Shown here: piece after piece, positions 17,570 through 26,869 of the stretch | How positions within the stretch are numbered: position 1 is the stretch's first letter | Layout: each line of letters opens with the position of its first letter | NCBI RefSeq assembly: GCF_000740785.1 | Contig: NZ_JFZB01000018.1 | Span: 16,427 to 80,426, forward strand | DNA from: Paenirhodobacter enshiensis | GTDB taxonomy: Bacteria > Pseudomonadota > Alphaproteobacteria > Rhodobacterales > Rhodobacteraceae | DNA: 64,000 nucleotides | Direction: 5' to 3' | Program-made: the position numbers and the translations under genes | The notes under the pieces: model-generated | What the model saw: only the letters and a program-made list of their open reading frames with translations | What the model was told of the DNA's origin: nothing | The model's database searches: none

Positions 17570-19074
17570 ATTTCAAGATGTTGGCATCCACGGCCCTGGT
17601 GGCGGGCCTGCTGGCGGGGGGGGCTCAGGCGGCCGATCTGAAGATCGCGCTGCAGGACGATCCGGATGTGCTGGACCCGGCGCAGTCGCGCTCTTTCGTG
17701 GGGCGGATCGTCTATGCGGCGATGTGCGACGCGCTGGTCGACATCGACGCCGATGTGAATTTCGTGCCGAAGCTCGCGACGGACTGGAAATTCTCGGATG
17801 ACGGGCTGAAGCTGGTGATGAACCTGCGTCAGGGCGTGAAGTTCCAGGATGGCGAGGACTTCAACGCCGATGCGGTCGTCTACACGATCAATCGCAACAT
17901 GACGATGAAGGAGAGCCGTCGCAAGTCCGACCTCGCCTCGGTCGAGAAGATCGAGAAGACCGGCGATTATCAGGTGACCTTCACCCTCAAGCAGCCCGAT
18001 GCTTCGCTGGTGGCGCAGCTCTACGACCGCGCCGGCATGATCGTCGCGCCGAAGGCGGCGGAGGCGGAGGGTGCCAATTTCGGCGCGCATCCGGTCTGTG
18101 CCGGCCCCTTCAAATTCGTCGAGCGCGTGCCGCAGGACCGCATCGTGCTGGAGAAGTTCGACGGCTACTGGAACGCCAAGGACATTCATTTCGACAAGGT
18201 GACCTATCTGCCGATCCCCGACACCACGGTGCGTCTGGCAAACCTGCAATCGGGCGATGTCGATCTGGTGGACCGGATCGCCTCGACCGATGCCGATACG
18301 GTGAAGGCGAACCCGAAGCTCGGCTATGCCGAGGTCGCGGGGCTGGGCAACATGGGGATCTATTTCAACCTGGCCAACGGCACCGGTGCGAAGAATCCGA
18401 TGGGTGAGAACAAGCTGTTGCGGCAGGCGTTTTCGCTGTCGATCGACCGCGATGCGATTGACGAGGTGGTGTTCAACGGCGCCGCGCTGCCCGGCAACCA
18501 GCCCTGGCCGCCGACCTCGGTGTGGTATGACAAGACCCATCCGGTTCCGCCGCGCGACATCGACAAGGCGCGTGCGCTGGTCAAAGAGGCCGGTTTCGAC
18601 CGTGTGAAGGTGACCATCAAGCACGCCAACAACCCCGTCGTCACGCAGGCGATGCAGATGATTCAGGCAATGGCCGCCGAGGCGGGCTTCGACGTCACGT
18701 TGCAGTCGACGGAATTCGCCACGCTGCTCGACGATCAGTCCTCGGGCAATTTCGAGGTCAGCCGGTCCGACTGGTCGGGCCGCCCCGATCCGGACGGCAA
18801 CGTCTATCAGTTCTTCACCACGAAGGGCGGGCTGAACGATCCGAAATATTCCAATCCCGAGGTCGACCGGCTGCTGAACGAAGCCCGCGCCTCGACCGAT
18901 CCGGCGGTGCGCAAGGCGAAGTATGACGCTTTCGTCGGCCATCTGCTGGAGGACAACCCGATCGTTTACCTCGGCACGCAGAAGTATCTTTATGGCTTCA
19001 CCGCGAAGCTGAACGGCTTCAAGCCGCTGCCCGATGCGATGATCCGCCTGCAGGGCGTCAGCAAAGCCGACTGA
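17566..19074 (+). CDS. Peptide-type ABC transporter, periplasmic binding protein (family 5)
   Basis: This 502-residue solute-binding protein of the DppA/OppA/GsiB family has a short signal peptide cut after AQA (residue 22). Family features are LDPAQSRSFVGRIVYAAMCDAL, WKFSDDGLKLVMNLRQGVKFQDG near residue 70 and the closing DAMIRLQGV. The operon also contains a gamma-glutamyltransferase, so a gamma-glutamyl peptide such as glutathione is a reasonable ligand. This parallels gsiABCD of E. coli, which follows a peptidase gene. The ligand is an inference only. Confidence 0.92.
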   Translation: MNFKMLASTALVAGLLAGGAQAADLKIALQDDPDVLDPAQSRSFVGRIVYAAMCDALVDIDADVNFVPKLATDWKFSDDGLKLVMNLRQGVKFQDGEDFNADAVVYTINRNMTMKESRRKSDLASVEKIEKTGDYQVTFTLKQPDASLVAQLYDRAGMIVAPKAAEAEGANFGAHPVCAGPFKFVERVPQDRIVLEKFDGYWNAKDIHFDKVTYLPIPDTTVRLANLQSGDVDLVDRIASTDADTVKANPKLGYAEVAGLGNMGIYFNLANGTGAKNPMGENKLLRQAFSLSIDRDAIDEVVFNGAALPGNQPWPPTSVWYDKTHPVPPRDIDKARALVKEAGFDRVKVTIKHANNPVVTQAMQMIQAMAAEAGFDVTLQSTEFATLLDDQSSGNFEVSRSDWSGRPDPDGNVYQFFTTKGGLNDPKYSNPEVDRLLNEARASTDPAVRKAKYDAFVGHLLEDNPIVYLGTQKYLYGFTAKLNGFKPLPDAMIRLQGVSKAD

Positions 19075-19145
19075 CATTTCCTCAGACACTGACCCGTGCG
19101 GGCGAACCGCGCGGGCCGCCTTGCCGTTTGCCGGACAGCCCAGGA

Positions 19146-20093
19146 ATGCACATTTTCATCGCCAAACGCCTGCTGATCGCGATTCCGACGCTGATCCTGG
19201 TGTCGATCTTCGTGTTCACCTTGCAGAAACTGCTGCCGGGCGATCCGGTTCTCGCGCTTGCCGGTGAGGAACGCGATCCTGCCACGCTCGACGCGATCCG
19301 CGCTCAGCTGCATCTGAACGATCCTATCGTCGTGCAATACGGCCGTTGGATCTGGGCGGCGCTGCAGGGCGATCTGGGAATGTCGCTGCGCACCAACACG
19401 CCGGTGACGCAGCTGATCGCGCAAAAGCTGCCGGTGACCATCCAGCTTGCGGTGATGTCGATGATCGTCGCGGTGCTGTGCGGCATTCCGGGGGGCATCT
19501 ACGCGGCGGTGCACAAGCGTCGCAAGGGCGATTACATCGTCAATATCCTTGCGCTTTCCGCGCTGTCGATCCCGAACTTCTGGCTGGGTATCATGATGAT
19601 CCTGCTGGTGTCGGTAAATCTCGGCTGGCTGCCGGCTTCGGGCTATGTCTCGCCGGTCGAAAACTTCTGGCTGTCGATGAAGACGATGCTGATGCCCGCG
19701 CTGGTTCTGGGCACGGGGCTGAGCGCGACGCTTCTGCGCCATACCCGGTCGTCGATGTCGGGGGTGCTGAAATCCGACTACATCCGCACCGCGCGCGCCA
19801 AGGGCCTGCGCCCGCGCGAGGTGATCCTCGGCCACGCGTTCCGCAACGCGATCCTGCCGATCATCACGCTGATGGCGCTGTTGTTCGGCGAGCTTCTGGC
19901 CGGCGCCGTGCTGACCGAGCAGATTTTCACCATCCCCGGCTTCGGCAAGCTGACGGTCGATGCGGTGTTCACCCGCGACTATGCCGTCGTGCAGGGCGTG
20001 GTGATGTGCACGGCCGTCGCCTTCATCGCGATGAACCTGGTGGCCGATGTGCTTTACGCCTTTCTCAATCCCCGCCTGAGGGCCAAGCTATGA
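19146..20093 (+). CDS. Peptide-type ABC transporter, permease 1 (DppB-like)
   Basis: This 315-residue permease has six membrane segments. The N-terminal MHIFIAKRLLIAIPTLILVS with the following QKLLPGDPV is the standard DppB opening. The EAA loop DYIRTARAKGLRPREVILGHAFRNAILPIIT lies near residue 220. The ATG at 19146 gives this standard N-terminus, although AGGA abuts it directly; a TTG 18 bases earlier would place that AGGA inside the gene. The stop overlaps the next start by four bases. Confidence 0.93.
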   Translation: MHIFIAKRLLIAIPTLILVSIFVFTLQKLLPGDPVLALAGEERDPATLDAIRAQLHLNDPIVVQYGRWIWAALQGDLGMSLRTNTPVTQLIAQKLPVTIQLAVMSMIVAVLCGIPGGIYAAVHKRRKGDYIVNILALSALSIPNFWLGIMMILLVSVNLGWLPASGYVSPVENFWLSMKTMLMPALVLGTGLSATLLRHTRSSMSGVLKSDYIRTARAKGLRPREVILGHAFRNAILPIITLMALLFGELLAGAVLTEQIFTIPGFGKLTVDAVFTRDYAVVQGVVMCTAVAFIAMNLVADVLYAFLNPRLRAKL

Positions 20094-20953
20094 GCGATAC
20101 CTCTGCCGCGCTGCCGCCGCGTGCGTCCTCGCGCGTGCTGCGCAGCCTGCGCCACAACCCGAGCGCCATCGCCGGTGCGGCGATCATCCTGCCCATCGTG
20201 ATCCTTGCGCTTCTCGCCCCGGTGCTGCCGATCCCATCGCCCGACGCGACAAGCTGGACCGCGATCCGCAAGGCGCCCTCGGCGCTCCACTGGCTCGGCA
20301 CGGACGAGCTTGGCCGCGATATCCTGTCGCGGATGATCTGGGGGGCGCGGGCTTCGCTTCTGGCGGGGGTGGTGTCGATCGCCATCGCACTGGTGACGGG
20401 GGTGCCGCTCGGCATTCTGGCGGGTTATTTCGGCGGCTGGGTCGACATGGTGATCTCGCGCGTGACCGAGGCCCTTCTGGCGCTGCCGTTTCTCATCATG
20501 GCAATCGCGCTTGCCGCTTTCCTCGGGCCGTCGCTGACCAATGCGATGATCGCCATCGGGCTTTCGGCGATGCCGGTGATGATCCGGCTGACCCGCGGCC
20601 AGGTCATGGCCGTCAAGGCCGAGGATTACGTCGAGGGCGCCCGTGCCATCGGTCTCAATCACCTTGAAATCATGTCGCGCTACGTGTTCCCGAACATCGT
20701 GCCGCCGATCATCGTGCAGGCGACGCTGACCATCGCCACCGCGATCATCGCCGAGGCCTCGCTGTCCTTCCTCGGCCTCGGTCAGCAGGCGCCGGCCCCG
20801 TCCTGGGGGGCGATGCTGAACACGGCGAAGAACTTCCTGACCCAGGCGCCCACCTATGCGCTTTTCCCCGGCGTCGCGATTTTCCTGACGGTGGTGGGGT
20901 TCAACCTTCTCGGCGACGGGCTGCGCGATGCGCTCGACCCGCGCGAGCAATAA
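20090..20953 (+). CDS. Peptide-type ABC transporter, permease 2 (DppC-like)
   Basis: This 287-residue permease has the usual N-terminal opening and then HWLGTDELGRDILSRMIWGARASLL (about residue 65) of the DppC family. The EAA loop DYVEGARAIGLNHLEIMSRYVFPNI follows. It pairs with permease 1 through an ATGA overlap and ends 16 bases before the gamma-glutamyltransferase gene. Confidence 0.94.
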   Translation: MSDTSAALPPRASSRVLRSLRHNPSAIAGAAIILPIVILALLAPVLPIPSPDATSWTAIRKAPSALHWLGTDELGRDILSRMIWGARASLLAGVVSIAIALVTGVPLGILAGYFGGWVDMVISRVTEALLALPFLIMAIALAAFLGPSLTNAMIAIGLSAMPVMIRLTRGQVMAVKAEDYVEGARAIGLNHLEIMSRYVFPNIVPPIIVQATLTIATAIIAEASLSFLGLGQQAPAPSWGAMLNTAKNFLTQAPTYALFPGVAIFLTVVGFNLLGDGLRDALDPREQ

Positions 20954-20969
20954 GACAGAAAGACGGATC

Positions 20970-22772
20970 ATGGCTGCTTTCACCACCCGCCCCGAACTGA
21001 CCGGCACCTTCGGCATGGTCACCTCGACCCATTGGATCGCGACGGCGGTCGGTATGGCGATCCTGGAAAAGGGCGGCAACGCCTTTGACGCCGCGGTCGC
21101 GACGGGCTTTGCGCTCAACGTGGTCGAGCCGCATCTGAACGGTGCGGGCGGCGATCTGCCGGCGGTGTTCTATTCCGAGAAGACCGGCAAGGTGCAGGTG
21201 CTGTGCGCGCAGGGGCCGGCGCCCGCCGGCGCCACCATCGCGCATTACCGCGCCGAGGGGCTCGATCTGATCCCCGGCGACGGGTTGCTCGCGACGGTCA
21301 TTCCGGGCGCCTTCGACGGCTGGATGCTGATGCTGCGCGATTACGGCACGATGACGGTGCGCGACGTTCTCAGCCCCGCGATCCACTACGCCGAGACCGG
21401 GCATCCGGTGCTGGAACGCGTGGCGAATTCGATCGAGGCGCTCGGCGCGTTCTTCAAGACCGAATGGCCGACCTCCTATGAAACCTGGCTGCCGGGCGGC
21501 ACGGCGCCGAAGACGGGCGCGTTGTTCCGCAATCCGGTCCTTGCCCGCACCTGGACCCGGCTGATCGAGGCGGCCGAGGCCGTCGAGGGCCGCGAGGCGC
21601 AGATCGACGCTGCCCGCGATGCCTTCTATCGCGGCTTCGTGGCCGAGGAGATGCAGGCCTATCTCGACACGGCCGAGGTGATGGACGCGAGCGGCCGGCG
21701 CCACCGCGCAGTGCTGAACCGCGATGACATGGCCGGCTATCATGCCACCATCGAGGATCCGGTGCGCGCCGACTATGGCGACTGGACGGTGTGCAAGACC
21801 GGCCCCTGGGGTCAGGGCCCGGTGCTGCTGCAGACGCTGGCGATCCTGAAGCACACCGACATCGCGTCGATGGCCCCCGACGGCGCGGATTTCGTCCATA
21901 CCGTGATCGAGGCGATGAAGCTCGCCTTCGCCGACCGTGAAGTCTATTACGGCGATTCCGGGTTCAGCGAGGTGCCGCTCGACACCCTGCTGTCGGATGC
22001 CTATGGCGCCGAACGGGCGAAGCTGATCGGCCCGGCCGCCTCGCTTGAACTGCGTCCCGGCCATGTTCCGGGCTTCGAGGCGCAGATCGAGCGCACGATG
22101 GCCATGCTCGCCGCGCGCAAGGGCGGTGCGGTCTACGAGCCGACGATGGCGCATCTGGCGAATTCCAATGACAAGCCGACCGAGAAGCGCGGCGACACCG
22201 TGCACATGGATATTGTCGACCGCTGGGGCAACATGGTCTCGGCGACGCCCTCGGGCGGGTGGCTGCAAAGCTCGCCGGTGCTGCCGACGCTCGGTTTCTG
22301 CCTCAACTCGCGGGCGCAGATGTTCTGGCTCGAAGAGGGGCTGCCGGCCTCGCTGGCGCCGGGCAAGCGGCCGCGGACCACGCTGACGCCCTCGCTCGCG
22401 CTGCTGAACGGGCGCCCGACGCTCGCCTTCGGCACACCGGGCGGCGACCAGCAGGACCAGTGGCAGCTGTCGTTCTTCCTGCGCTACGTCCATCACGCGC
22501 TGAACCTGCAACAGGCGATCGACCTGCCGCTGTTCCATTCGACGCATTTTCCCGGCTCGTTCTTCCCGCGCACCATGGCGCCCGGCCAGATGATGATCGA
22601 GGACCGGATCGGCGCGGAGGTGATCGCCGATCTGCGCGCTCGCGGTCACGAGGTGAAGGTGGCGGGGCCGTGGGACATCGGCCGTCTGACCGCGGCACGG
22701 CGTGATGCGGACGGGCTGCTTCACGCCGCGGCGACGCCGCGTCTGATGCAGGCCTATGCCGCCGGCCGGTAG
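20970..22772 (+). CDS. Gamma-glutamyltransferase family N-terminal nucleophile hydrolase
   Basis: This 600-residue enzyme of the gamma-glutamyltranspeptidase family should cleave gamma-glutamyl bonds, for example in glutathione. The self-processing site is at T410 in KRGDTVHMDIVDRWGN, which would split the precursor into large and small subunits. ATPSGGWLQSSPV and FGTPGGDQQDQWQ of the small subunit are typical. Unlike the classical periplasmic enzyme it shows no signal peptide: it starts MAAFTTRPELTGTFGMV and runs straight into the catalytic fold, so it is probably cytoplasmic. It lies between the permease and ATPase genes of one operon, which couples uptake to intracellular hydrolysis. Confidence 0.88.
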   Translation: MAAFTTRPELTGTFGMVTSTHWIATAVGMAILEKGGNAFDAAVATGFALNVVEPHLNGAGGDLPAVFYSEKTGKVQVLCAQGPAPAGATIAHYRAEGLDLIPGDGLLATVIPGAFDGWMLMLRDYGTMTVRDVLSPAIHYAETGHPVLERVANSIEALGAFFKTEWPTSYETWLPGGTAPKTGALFRNPVLARTWTRLIEAAEAVEGREAQIDAARDAFYRGFVAEEMQAYLDTAEVMDASGRRHRAVLNRDDMAGYHATIEDPVRADYGDWTVCKTGPWGQGPVLLQTLAILKHTDIASMAPDGADFVHTVIEAMKLAFADREVYYGDSGFSEVPLDTLLSDAYGAERAKLIGPAASLELRPGHVPGFEAQIERTMAMLAARKGGAVYEPTMAHLANSNDKPTEKRGDTVHMDIVDRWGNMVSATPSGGWLQSSPVLPTLGFCLNSRAQMFWLEEGLPASLAPGKRPRTTLTPSLALLNGRPTLAFGTPGGDQQDQWQLSFFLRYVHHALNLQQAIDLPLFHSTHFPGSFFPRTMAPGQMMIEDRIGAEVIADLRARGHEVKVAGPWDIGRLTAARRDADGLLHAAATPRLMQAYAAGR

Positions 22773-22832
22773 CACAACCAACCGCCGGGCGGGGGTCCGC
22801 CCGGTCGGACAGCACAGACAGGAAGACCTCCG

Positions 22833-24698
22833 ATGCACCCAAGCCTTGCCCCCGACAGCCTTGCCTCCGATGCCCGGCCGATGGCCGATACGCCCGTGCT
22901 GTCGATCCGCGGGCTGACCACGGCGTTTCGCACCGATGACGGCTGGCGCGAGGTGATCCGCGATATCTCGTTCGATATTCACGCCGGCGAGACGGTGGCG
23001 GTGGTGGGTGAAAGCGGCTCGGGCAAGTCGGTGACCTCGCTTTCGGCGATGCGGCTTCTCGATCCGCATCTGTCGCGGGTCTCGGGCGAGGTGCTGCTGA
23101 ACGGGCGCGATCTGCTGCGGCTGAGCGAGGCCGAGATGGAGAACGTCCGCGGCAACGACATGTCGATGATCTTCCAGGAGCCGATGACGTCGCTCAACCC
23201 GGCCTATACCGTCGGGCGCCAGATCGCCGAGGTGCTGATGCGCCACAAGGGGCTGAGCCGCCATGACGCCCGCGCCGAGACCATCCGCATGATGGAGCGC
23301 GTGCGTATCCCCAACGCCGCCGGCCGCTTCGATCAGTATGCGCATGAGTTCTCTGGCGGGATGCGGCAGCGGGTGATGATCGCGATGGCGCTGGCCTCGC
23401 GCCCGAAACTGCTGATCGCGGACGAACCGACGACGGCACTCGATGTCACGATTCAGGGCCAGATCCTCGATCTGATCAAGGAATTGCAGGCCGAGGAGGG
23501 CACCGCCGTCCTGTTCATCACCCATGACATGGGCGTGGTCGCCGAGATCGCCGATCGCACCGTGGTGATGTATCGCGGCGATCTGATCGAGACCGGCCCC
23601 ACCGGGAAGATCTTCGCCGATGCGGCAGAGCCCTATTCGCGCGCGCTTCTGGCCTCGGTGCCGCGGCTCGGCGCGATGGCGGGGCAGGTGGCGCCGCTGC
23701 GCTTCCCGAAAGTCGACATGGAGACCGGCGCCGTTACGGCCGAACCCCCGCTCGCCCGGTCCGTCGATTACACCGCCGCGCCGATCCTGAGCGTGCGCAA
23801 CCTCGTCACCCGGTTCGACGTGCGCGCGGGCATTCTCAACCGCCCGGTCGGCGCCGTTCACGCGGTCGAGGGTGTCAGCTTCGATCTCTGGGCCGGCGAG
23901 ACGCTGGCCATCGTCGGGGAATCGGGCTGCGGCAAGTCCACCACGGGCCGTTCGTTGATGCGGCTGATCGAGCCGCGCTCGGGCTCCGTCACGCTTGAGG
24001 GCCGCGATCTGCTGAGCCTCGGCGGGGCGCAGCTGCGCGGGATGCGGCGCGATGTGCAGATGATCTTTCAGGATCCGTTCTCCTCGCTCAACCCGCGGAT
24101 GACGGTGGGGCAGGCGGTGGCCGAGCCGATGGTGAAACATGGCATGATCGGCCGTGGCCGCGCCGGGCGTCAGCGGGTGGCGGAGCTTCTGGAACAGGTC
24201 GGGCTGCCGGCTGCCGCGATCGACCGCTATCCGCACGAGTTTTCCGGCGGGCAGCGCCAGCGCGTCGCCATCGCCCGCGTGCTGGGGCTGGAGCCGAAGG
24301 TGATCGTGGCCGACGAGGCGGTCTCGGCGCTCGATGTCTCGATCAAGGCACAGGTGTGCAACCTGTTGATCGACCTGCAGGAACGGCTGGGCATCGCATT
24401 CCTGTTCATCAGCCACGATATGGCCGTGGTCGAGCGGATCAGCCACCGTATCGCGGTGATGTATCTGGGCGAGATCGTCGAGATCGGCACCCGCGAGGCT
24501 CTGTTCGCGAACCCGCAGCATCCTTACACGAAGCGCCTGATCGCGGCCGTTCCCGTCCCCGATCCGGCCCGGCGGCGGATGCGGCGCGATGCCGGGGCGA
24601 GCGAGCTGAAAAGCCCGGTTCGCGCCCTAGGCTACGAGCCGCCGGCGCGCCACTGGGCGGACCTCGGCGGCGGCCATCTTGTCATGCAGGCAGAGTGA
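22833..24698 (+). CDS. Peptide-type ABC transporter, fused dual ATPase (DppD-DppF/GsiA type)
   Basis: This 621-residue protein holds two ATP-binding domains in one chain. The first (about residues 20-280) has Walker A GESGSGKS and signature FSGGMRQR, and the second (about 315-590) has GESGCGKST and FSGGQRQR. The oligopeptide C-terminal motif ([11 protein letters not shown]) follows the second. The same fused arrangement occurs in GsiA. It is the last gene of the operon, and convergent genes of the GTPase cluster begin 19 bases after its stop. Confidence 0.94.
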   Translation: MHPSLAPDSLASDARPMADTPVLSIRGLTTAFRTDDGWREVIRDISFDIHAGETVAVVGESGSGKSVTSLSAMRLLDPHLSRVSGEVLLNGRDLLRLSEAEMENVRGNDMSMIFQEPMTSLNPAYTVGRQIAEVLMRHKGLSRHDARAETIRMMERVRIPNAAGRFDQYAHEFSGGMRQRVMIAMALASRPKLLIADEPTTALDVTIQGQILDLIKELQAEEGTAVLFITHDMGVVAEIADRTVVMYRGDLIETGPTGKIFADAAEPYSRALLASVPRLGAMAGQVAPLRFPKVDMETGAVTAEPPLARSVDYTAAPILSVRNLVTRFDVRAGILNRPVGAVHAVEGVSFDLWAGETLAIVGESGCGKSTTGRSLMRLIEPRSGSVTLEGRDLLSLGGAQLRGMRRDVQMIFQDPFSSLNPRMTVGQAVAEPMVKHGMIGRGRAGRQRVAELLEQVGLPAAAIDRYPHEFSGGQRQRVAIARVLGLEPKVIVADEAVSALDVSIKAQVCNLLIDLQERLGIAFLFISHDMAVVERISHRIAVMYLGEIVEIGTREALFANPQHPYTKRLIAAVPVPDPARRRMRRDAGASELKSPVRALGYEPPARHWADLGGGHLVMQAE

Positions 24699-24716
24699 TC
24701 GCGGCCCGGGGAGGGC

Positions 24717-25484
24717 TCAGCCCTTTGCCCATTCCCGGATCAGCAGGCCCAGTTCCTGCGGGCGGAATTCGCGCAGCGCGATCCCTTCCTCGGTGGCGCT
24801 GAGCGCCTCTGCCGGGCCGGGATCCTCGCTTGCAGGCAGCCAGACCATCAGCAAATCGTGACCGAGCTGCGTCTGAAGACCCGAAATCACCCCGGCCATC
24901 GAGGTCGGGGCCATCGGATCCGAACGGGTGTGGATCTCGGTTTGGGGGGCTTCCGTGGCTGGCGCGGTCCCGACCGGGGCTTCGGTGACAGAGGTAAGTG
25001 TGACCGCAGTTTCGGAAACCGGGATCGCGGAGATGGCGGGCGCCGGGTCGGCGACCGGGGTTGGCTGGTCGGGCTCCAGCACGATGGTGGCGGGGAGCCC
25101 CTCGTCTTGCCCGAAATTTCCGTCGAGCAGCTCGAACCGCTGGGTCAGGTCGTGATCGCGGGCGAGAAACTGCCGGATACAGCCGTTCAGCCGGGCGGCC
25201 ACGGCCTCGCGCCCGGCGGCGTCGATCTGGTCGAGATGCAGGTTCACCTCGGCATTGCCGGGGATCTGCAGCGTAATGCCGTAGATCCGACGCCAGCCCG
25301 CGTCGATGCCCAGACGGTTCTCGCCACAACCGAGCCAGATCCGTTGCGGCAGGACGGTATCGCCGATCGCACGCGCCAGCAGCAGTTGCTTGCGGCGCAG
25401 CGGCAGCCCGGCGGCGATGATCCCGCCCGGGCCTTCGTCACGGCGCAGCTGTGCCTTGTGCTGAAGCGTGTTCACCGTTGCCAT
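24717..25484 (-). CDS. Unrecognised protein at the end of the dynamin/Roadblock operon
   Basis: I do not recognise this 255-residue protein. It has an N-terminal globular part of about 130 residues (RIYGITLQIPGNAEVNLHLD looks like beta strands), a linker rich in Pro, Ala and Thr (about 135-195), and a C-terminal conserved-looking part ending LREFRPQELGLLIREWAKG. There is no signal peptide or membrane segment. It starts 12 bases after the Roadblock gene's stop and is the last gene of the operon, so a role with the GTPases is likely. Two folded ends joined by a flexible linker would suit an adaptor. Confidence 0.75.
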   Translation of the reverse strand: MATVNTLQHKAQLRRDEGPGGIIAAGLPLRRKQLLLARAIGDTVLPQRIWLGCGENRLGIDAGWRRIYGITLQIPGNAEVNLHLDQIDAAGREAVAARLNGCIRQFLARDHDLTQRFELLDGNFGQDEGLPATIVLEPDQPTPVADPAPAISAIPVSETAVTLTSVTEAPVGTAPATEAPQTEIHTRSDPMAPTSMAGVISGLQTQLGHDLLMVWLPASEDPGPAEALSATEEGIALREFRPQELGLLIREWAKG

Positions 25485-25496
25485 CCTCCCCTCCGG

Positions 25497-25904
25497 TCAG
25501 AGTGCCGCGACCACGCCGTCCATCGCCATGCGCGACTTGGCCAGAACCATGCCGACGTTGGCGTCGCGGGTGGTCACGAAAACCGCGACATGCTCGGGAT
25601 ATTTCTTGGTGCGGATGAAAACGTGCAGCAGGTTGGTGCTGAACACGAGGATCTCCTGGAAATAGCGCGGCCGTTCGTTCGACTCGCCACGGGACTTGGC
25701 GAAGGCCGCCTCGATGTGCCGGATCGAGGGTCCCTCGAACATGTCGGCGGTGACGGCGGCAACCATGTCGAGCACTTCCTGCGGATGGGTGTCGAGCGTC
25801 TTGCACGACAGAAGCATCCCCGACGTCATGTCGATATAGGCGCCGGCGACGCACTCGGGGATGGATTTCATTGCAACGGCGATGGCGTTGTCGAGGGTTG
25901 ACAT
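25497..25904 (-). CDS. Roadblock/LC7-domain protein
   Basis: This 135-residue single-domain protein has a Roadblock-like pattern: an N-terminal helix, then IPECVAGAYIDMTSGMLLS (strand-turn-strand, residues 15-33), a long helix, and two strands EILVFSTNLLHVFIRT and HVAVFVTTRDANVGMVLA. Roadblock proteins often dimerise and act as partners or activating proteins of small GTPases (MglB with MglA is the known bacterial case). Here it lies 35 bases after a small GTPase gene in an operon with two more GTPase-like proteins, so regulation of their nucleotide cycle is a strong inference. The assignment rests on pattern, not on alignment. Confidence 0.8.
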   Translation of the reverse strand: MSTLDNAIAVAMKSIPECVAGAYIDMTSGMLLSCKTLDTHPQEVLDMVAAVTADMFEGPSIRHIEAAFAKSRGESNERPRYFQEILVFSTNLLHVFIRTKKYPEHVAVFVTTRDANVGMVLAKSRMAMDGVVAAL

Positions 25905-25939
25905 GGCTGTCCTTCTTTCATCAGGTTTGCATATTTATT

Positions 25940-26863
25940 TTATTGCAAATCAGTTTGTTGGTGGTTTGCAGTCAGGGAGGGATCCAGGATCCGGTCATTC
26001 ATCTGAACGGCCAGATCCCAGGCCCAGGTGTCGCGGTCGGGCGCATAGGCGAACCGGTCCAGGGCTGCGCGCGCACGCTGGAAAAGCGGGGCCTCGGGGC
26101 TGTCTGGGGCTGTCGAGCGCAGAGCGTCGAGACGGCGCGTCATCTCGCTCCAGAGCCGGCCTTCCCCTGCCTCCGGGTCGAGCGCGATGGCTTCGAGGAT
26201 GTCGAAGGTGTCGCTCCAGCGGGGGGCGGGACGCAGCTCCGGAGCGGGCGTATCGGGCGGCAGACTGTCCGCCGGCGTCAGCACCAGGACCGGACGCGGC
26301 GTCTCCCGGGCGGCTTCGATTGCCGCCACGATCCGGCTGGCACCGCTGCCTTGCCAGGTTGCATCCTCGGACAGCCCGGCCTGAATGGCGCTGCCCGCCT
26401 CGATCATGACGAGCGCGGCGAACCGGTCGCGGGTCAGCACGGCGACGCGGGCGCGCACCTTCTCGCGCGCGTCGGCACTGAGCAGATCGCTGCGCATCAC
26501 CGCGATCACTGCGTTGTGAAACAGCCGGGGCGGCAGGGTCTCGATGAGGTCGGATTCGCTCAGGCACCAAGCACGTTGCGCCATGGTGCACCAGATCAGC
26601 ATATCGGCGCTTTCCAGCTCGGCCCGGGCGGCCGGGTCGAGGTGGCCGTTCTCGTCGATCGGGATTTCGACCAGTGTGATGCCGTTGCCCATCGCCAGCG
26701 AGATCGGCGGCTGGCGCGACCAGGTGACCCCCACCGGCATCACCGGCTGGCGCAGCAGCAGGTTGACCAGCGACGATTTGCCGGAGTTGAACTCTCCGGC
26801 GATCGCGACGCGGAACGGGGCCGGATCCACGGCCGGAGGGGTGCGCAGGTCAGTCACAGGCAT
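25940..26863 (-). CDS. Small P-loop GTPase of the dynamin/Roadblock operon
   Basis: This 307-residue protein has a clear G1 loop GEFNSGKSS (residues 23-31) after strand FRVAIA and resembles the GTPase head of dynamin-like or Era-type proteins. A possible G3 region is TLVEIPIDENG. The G4 position reads VMRSD instead of NKxD, so guanine specificity is uncertain. The C-terminal ~130 residues are helical (LEAIALDPEAGEGRLWSEMTRRLDALR). No membrane segment is seen. It starts 7 bases after the dynamin-like gene's stop. The last ~12 codons and the 35-base gap to the next gene are AT-rich compared with the neighbourhood. Confidence 0.82.
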   Translation of the reverse strand: MPVTDLRTPPAVDPAPFRVAIAGEFNSGKSSLVNLLLRQPVMPVGVTWSRQPPISLAMGNGITLVEIPIDENGHLDPAARAELESADMLIWCTMAQRAWCLSESDLIETLPPRLFHNAVIAVMRSDLLSADAREKVRARVAVLTRDRFAALVMIEAGSAIQAGLSEDATWQGSGASRIVAAIEAARETPRPVLVLTPADSLPPDTPAPELRPAPRWSDTFDILEAIALDPEAGEGRLWSEMTRRLDALRSTAPDSPEAPLFQRARAALDRFAYAPDRDTWAWDLAVQMNDRILDPSLTANHQQTDLQ

Positions 26864-26869
26864 GACGGA

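Noticed and set aside
19075..19145. Terminator between the peptide-binding protein and permease genes
   Set aside because: Only short imperfect GC repeats are present and there is no T-rich run, unlike the clear hairpins after urtA and the TRAP binding protein.
20901..24521. A 1206-codon open frame on the minus strand
   Set aside because: It is antisense to gamma-glutamyltransferase and the dual ATPase. It is rich in Arg, His and Gln, has no domain pattern, and is a typical mirror frame of GC-rich coding sequence.
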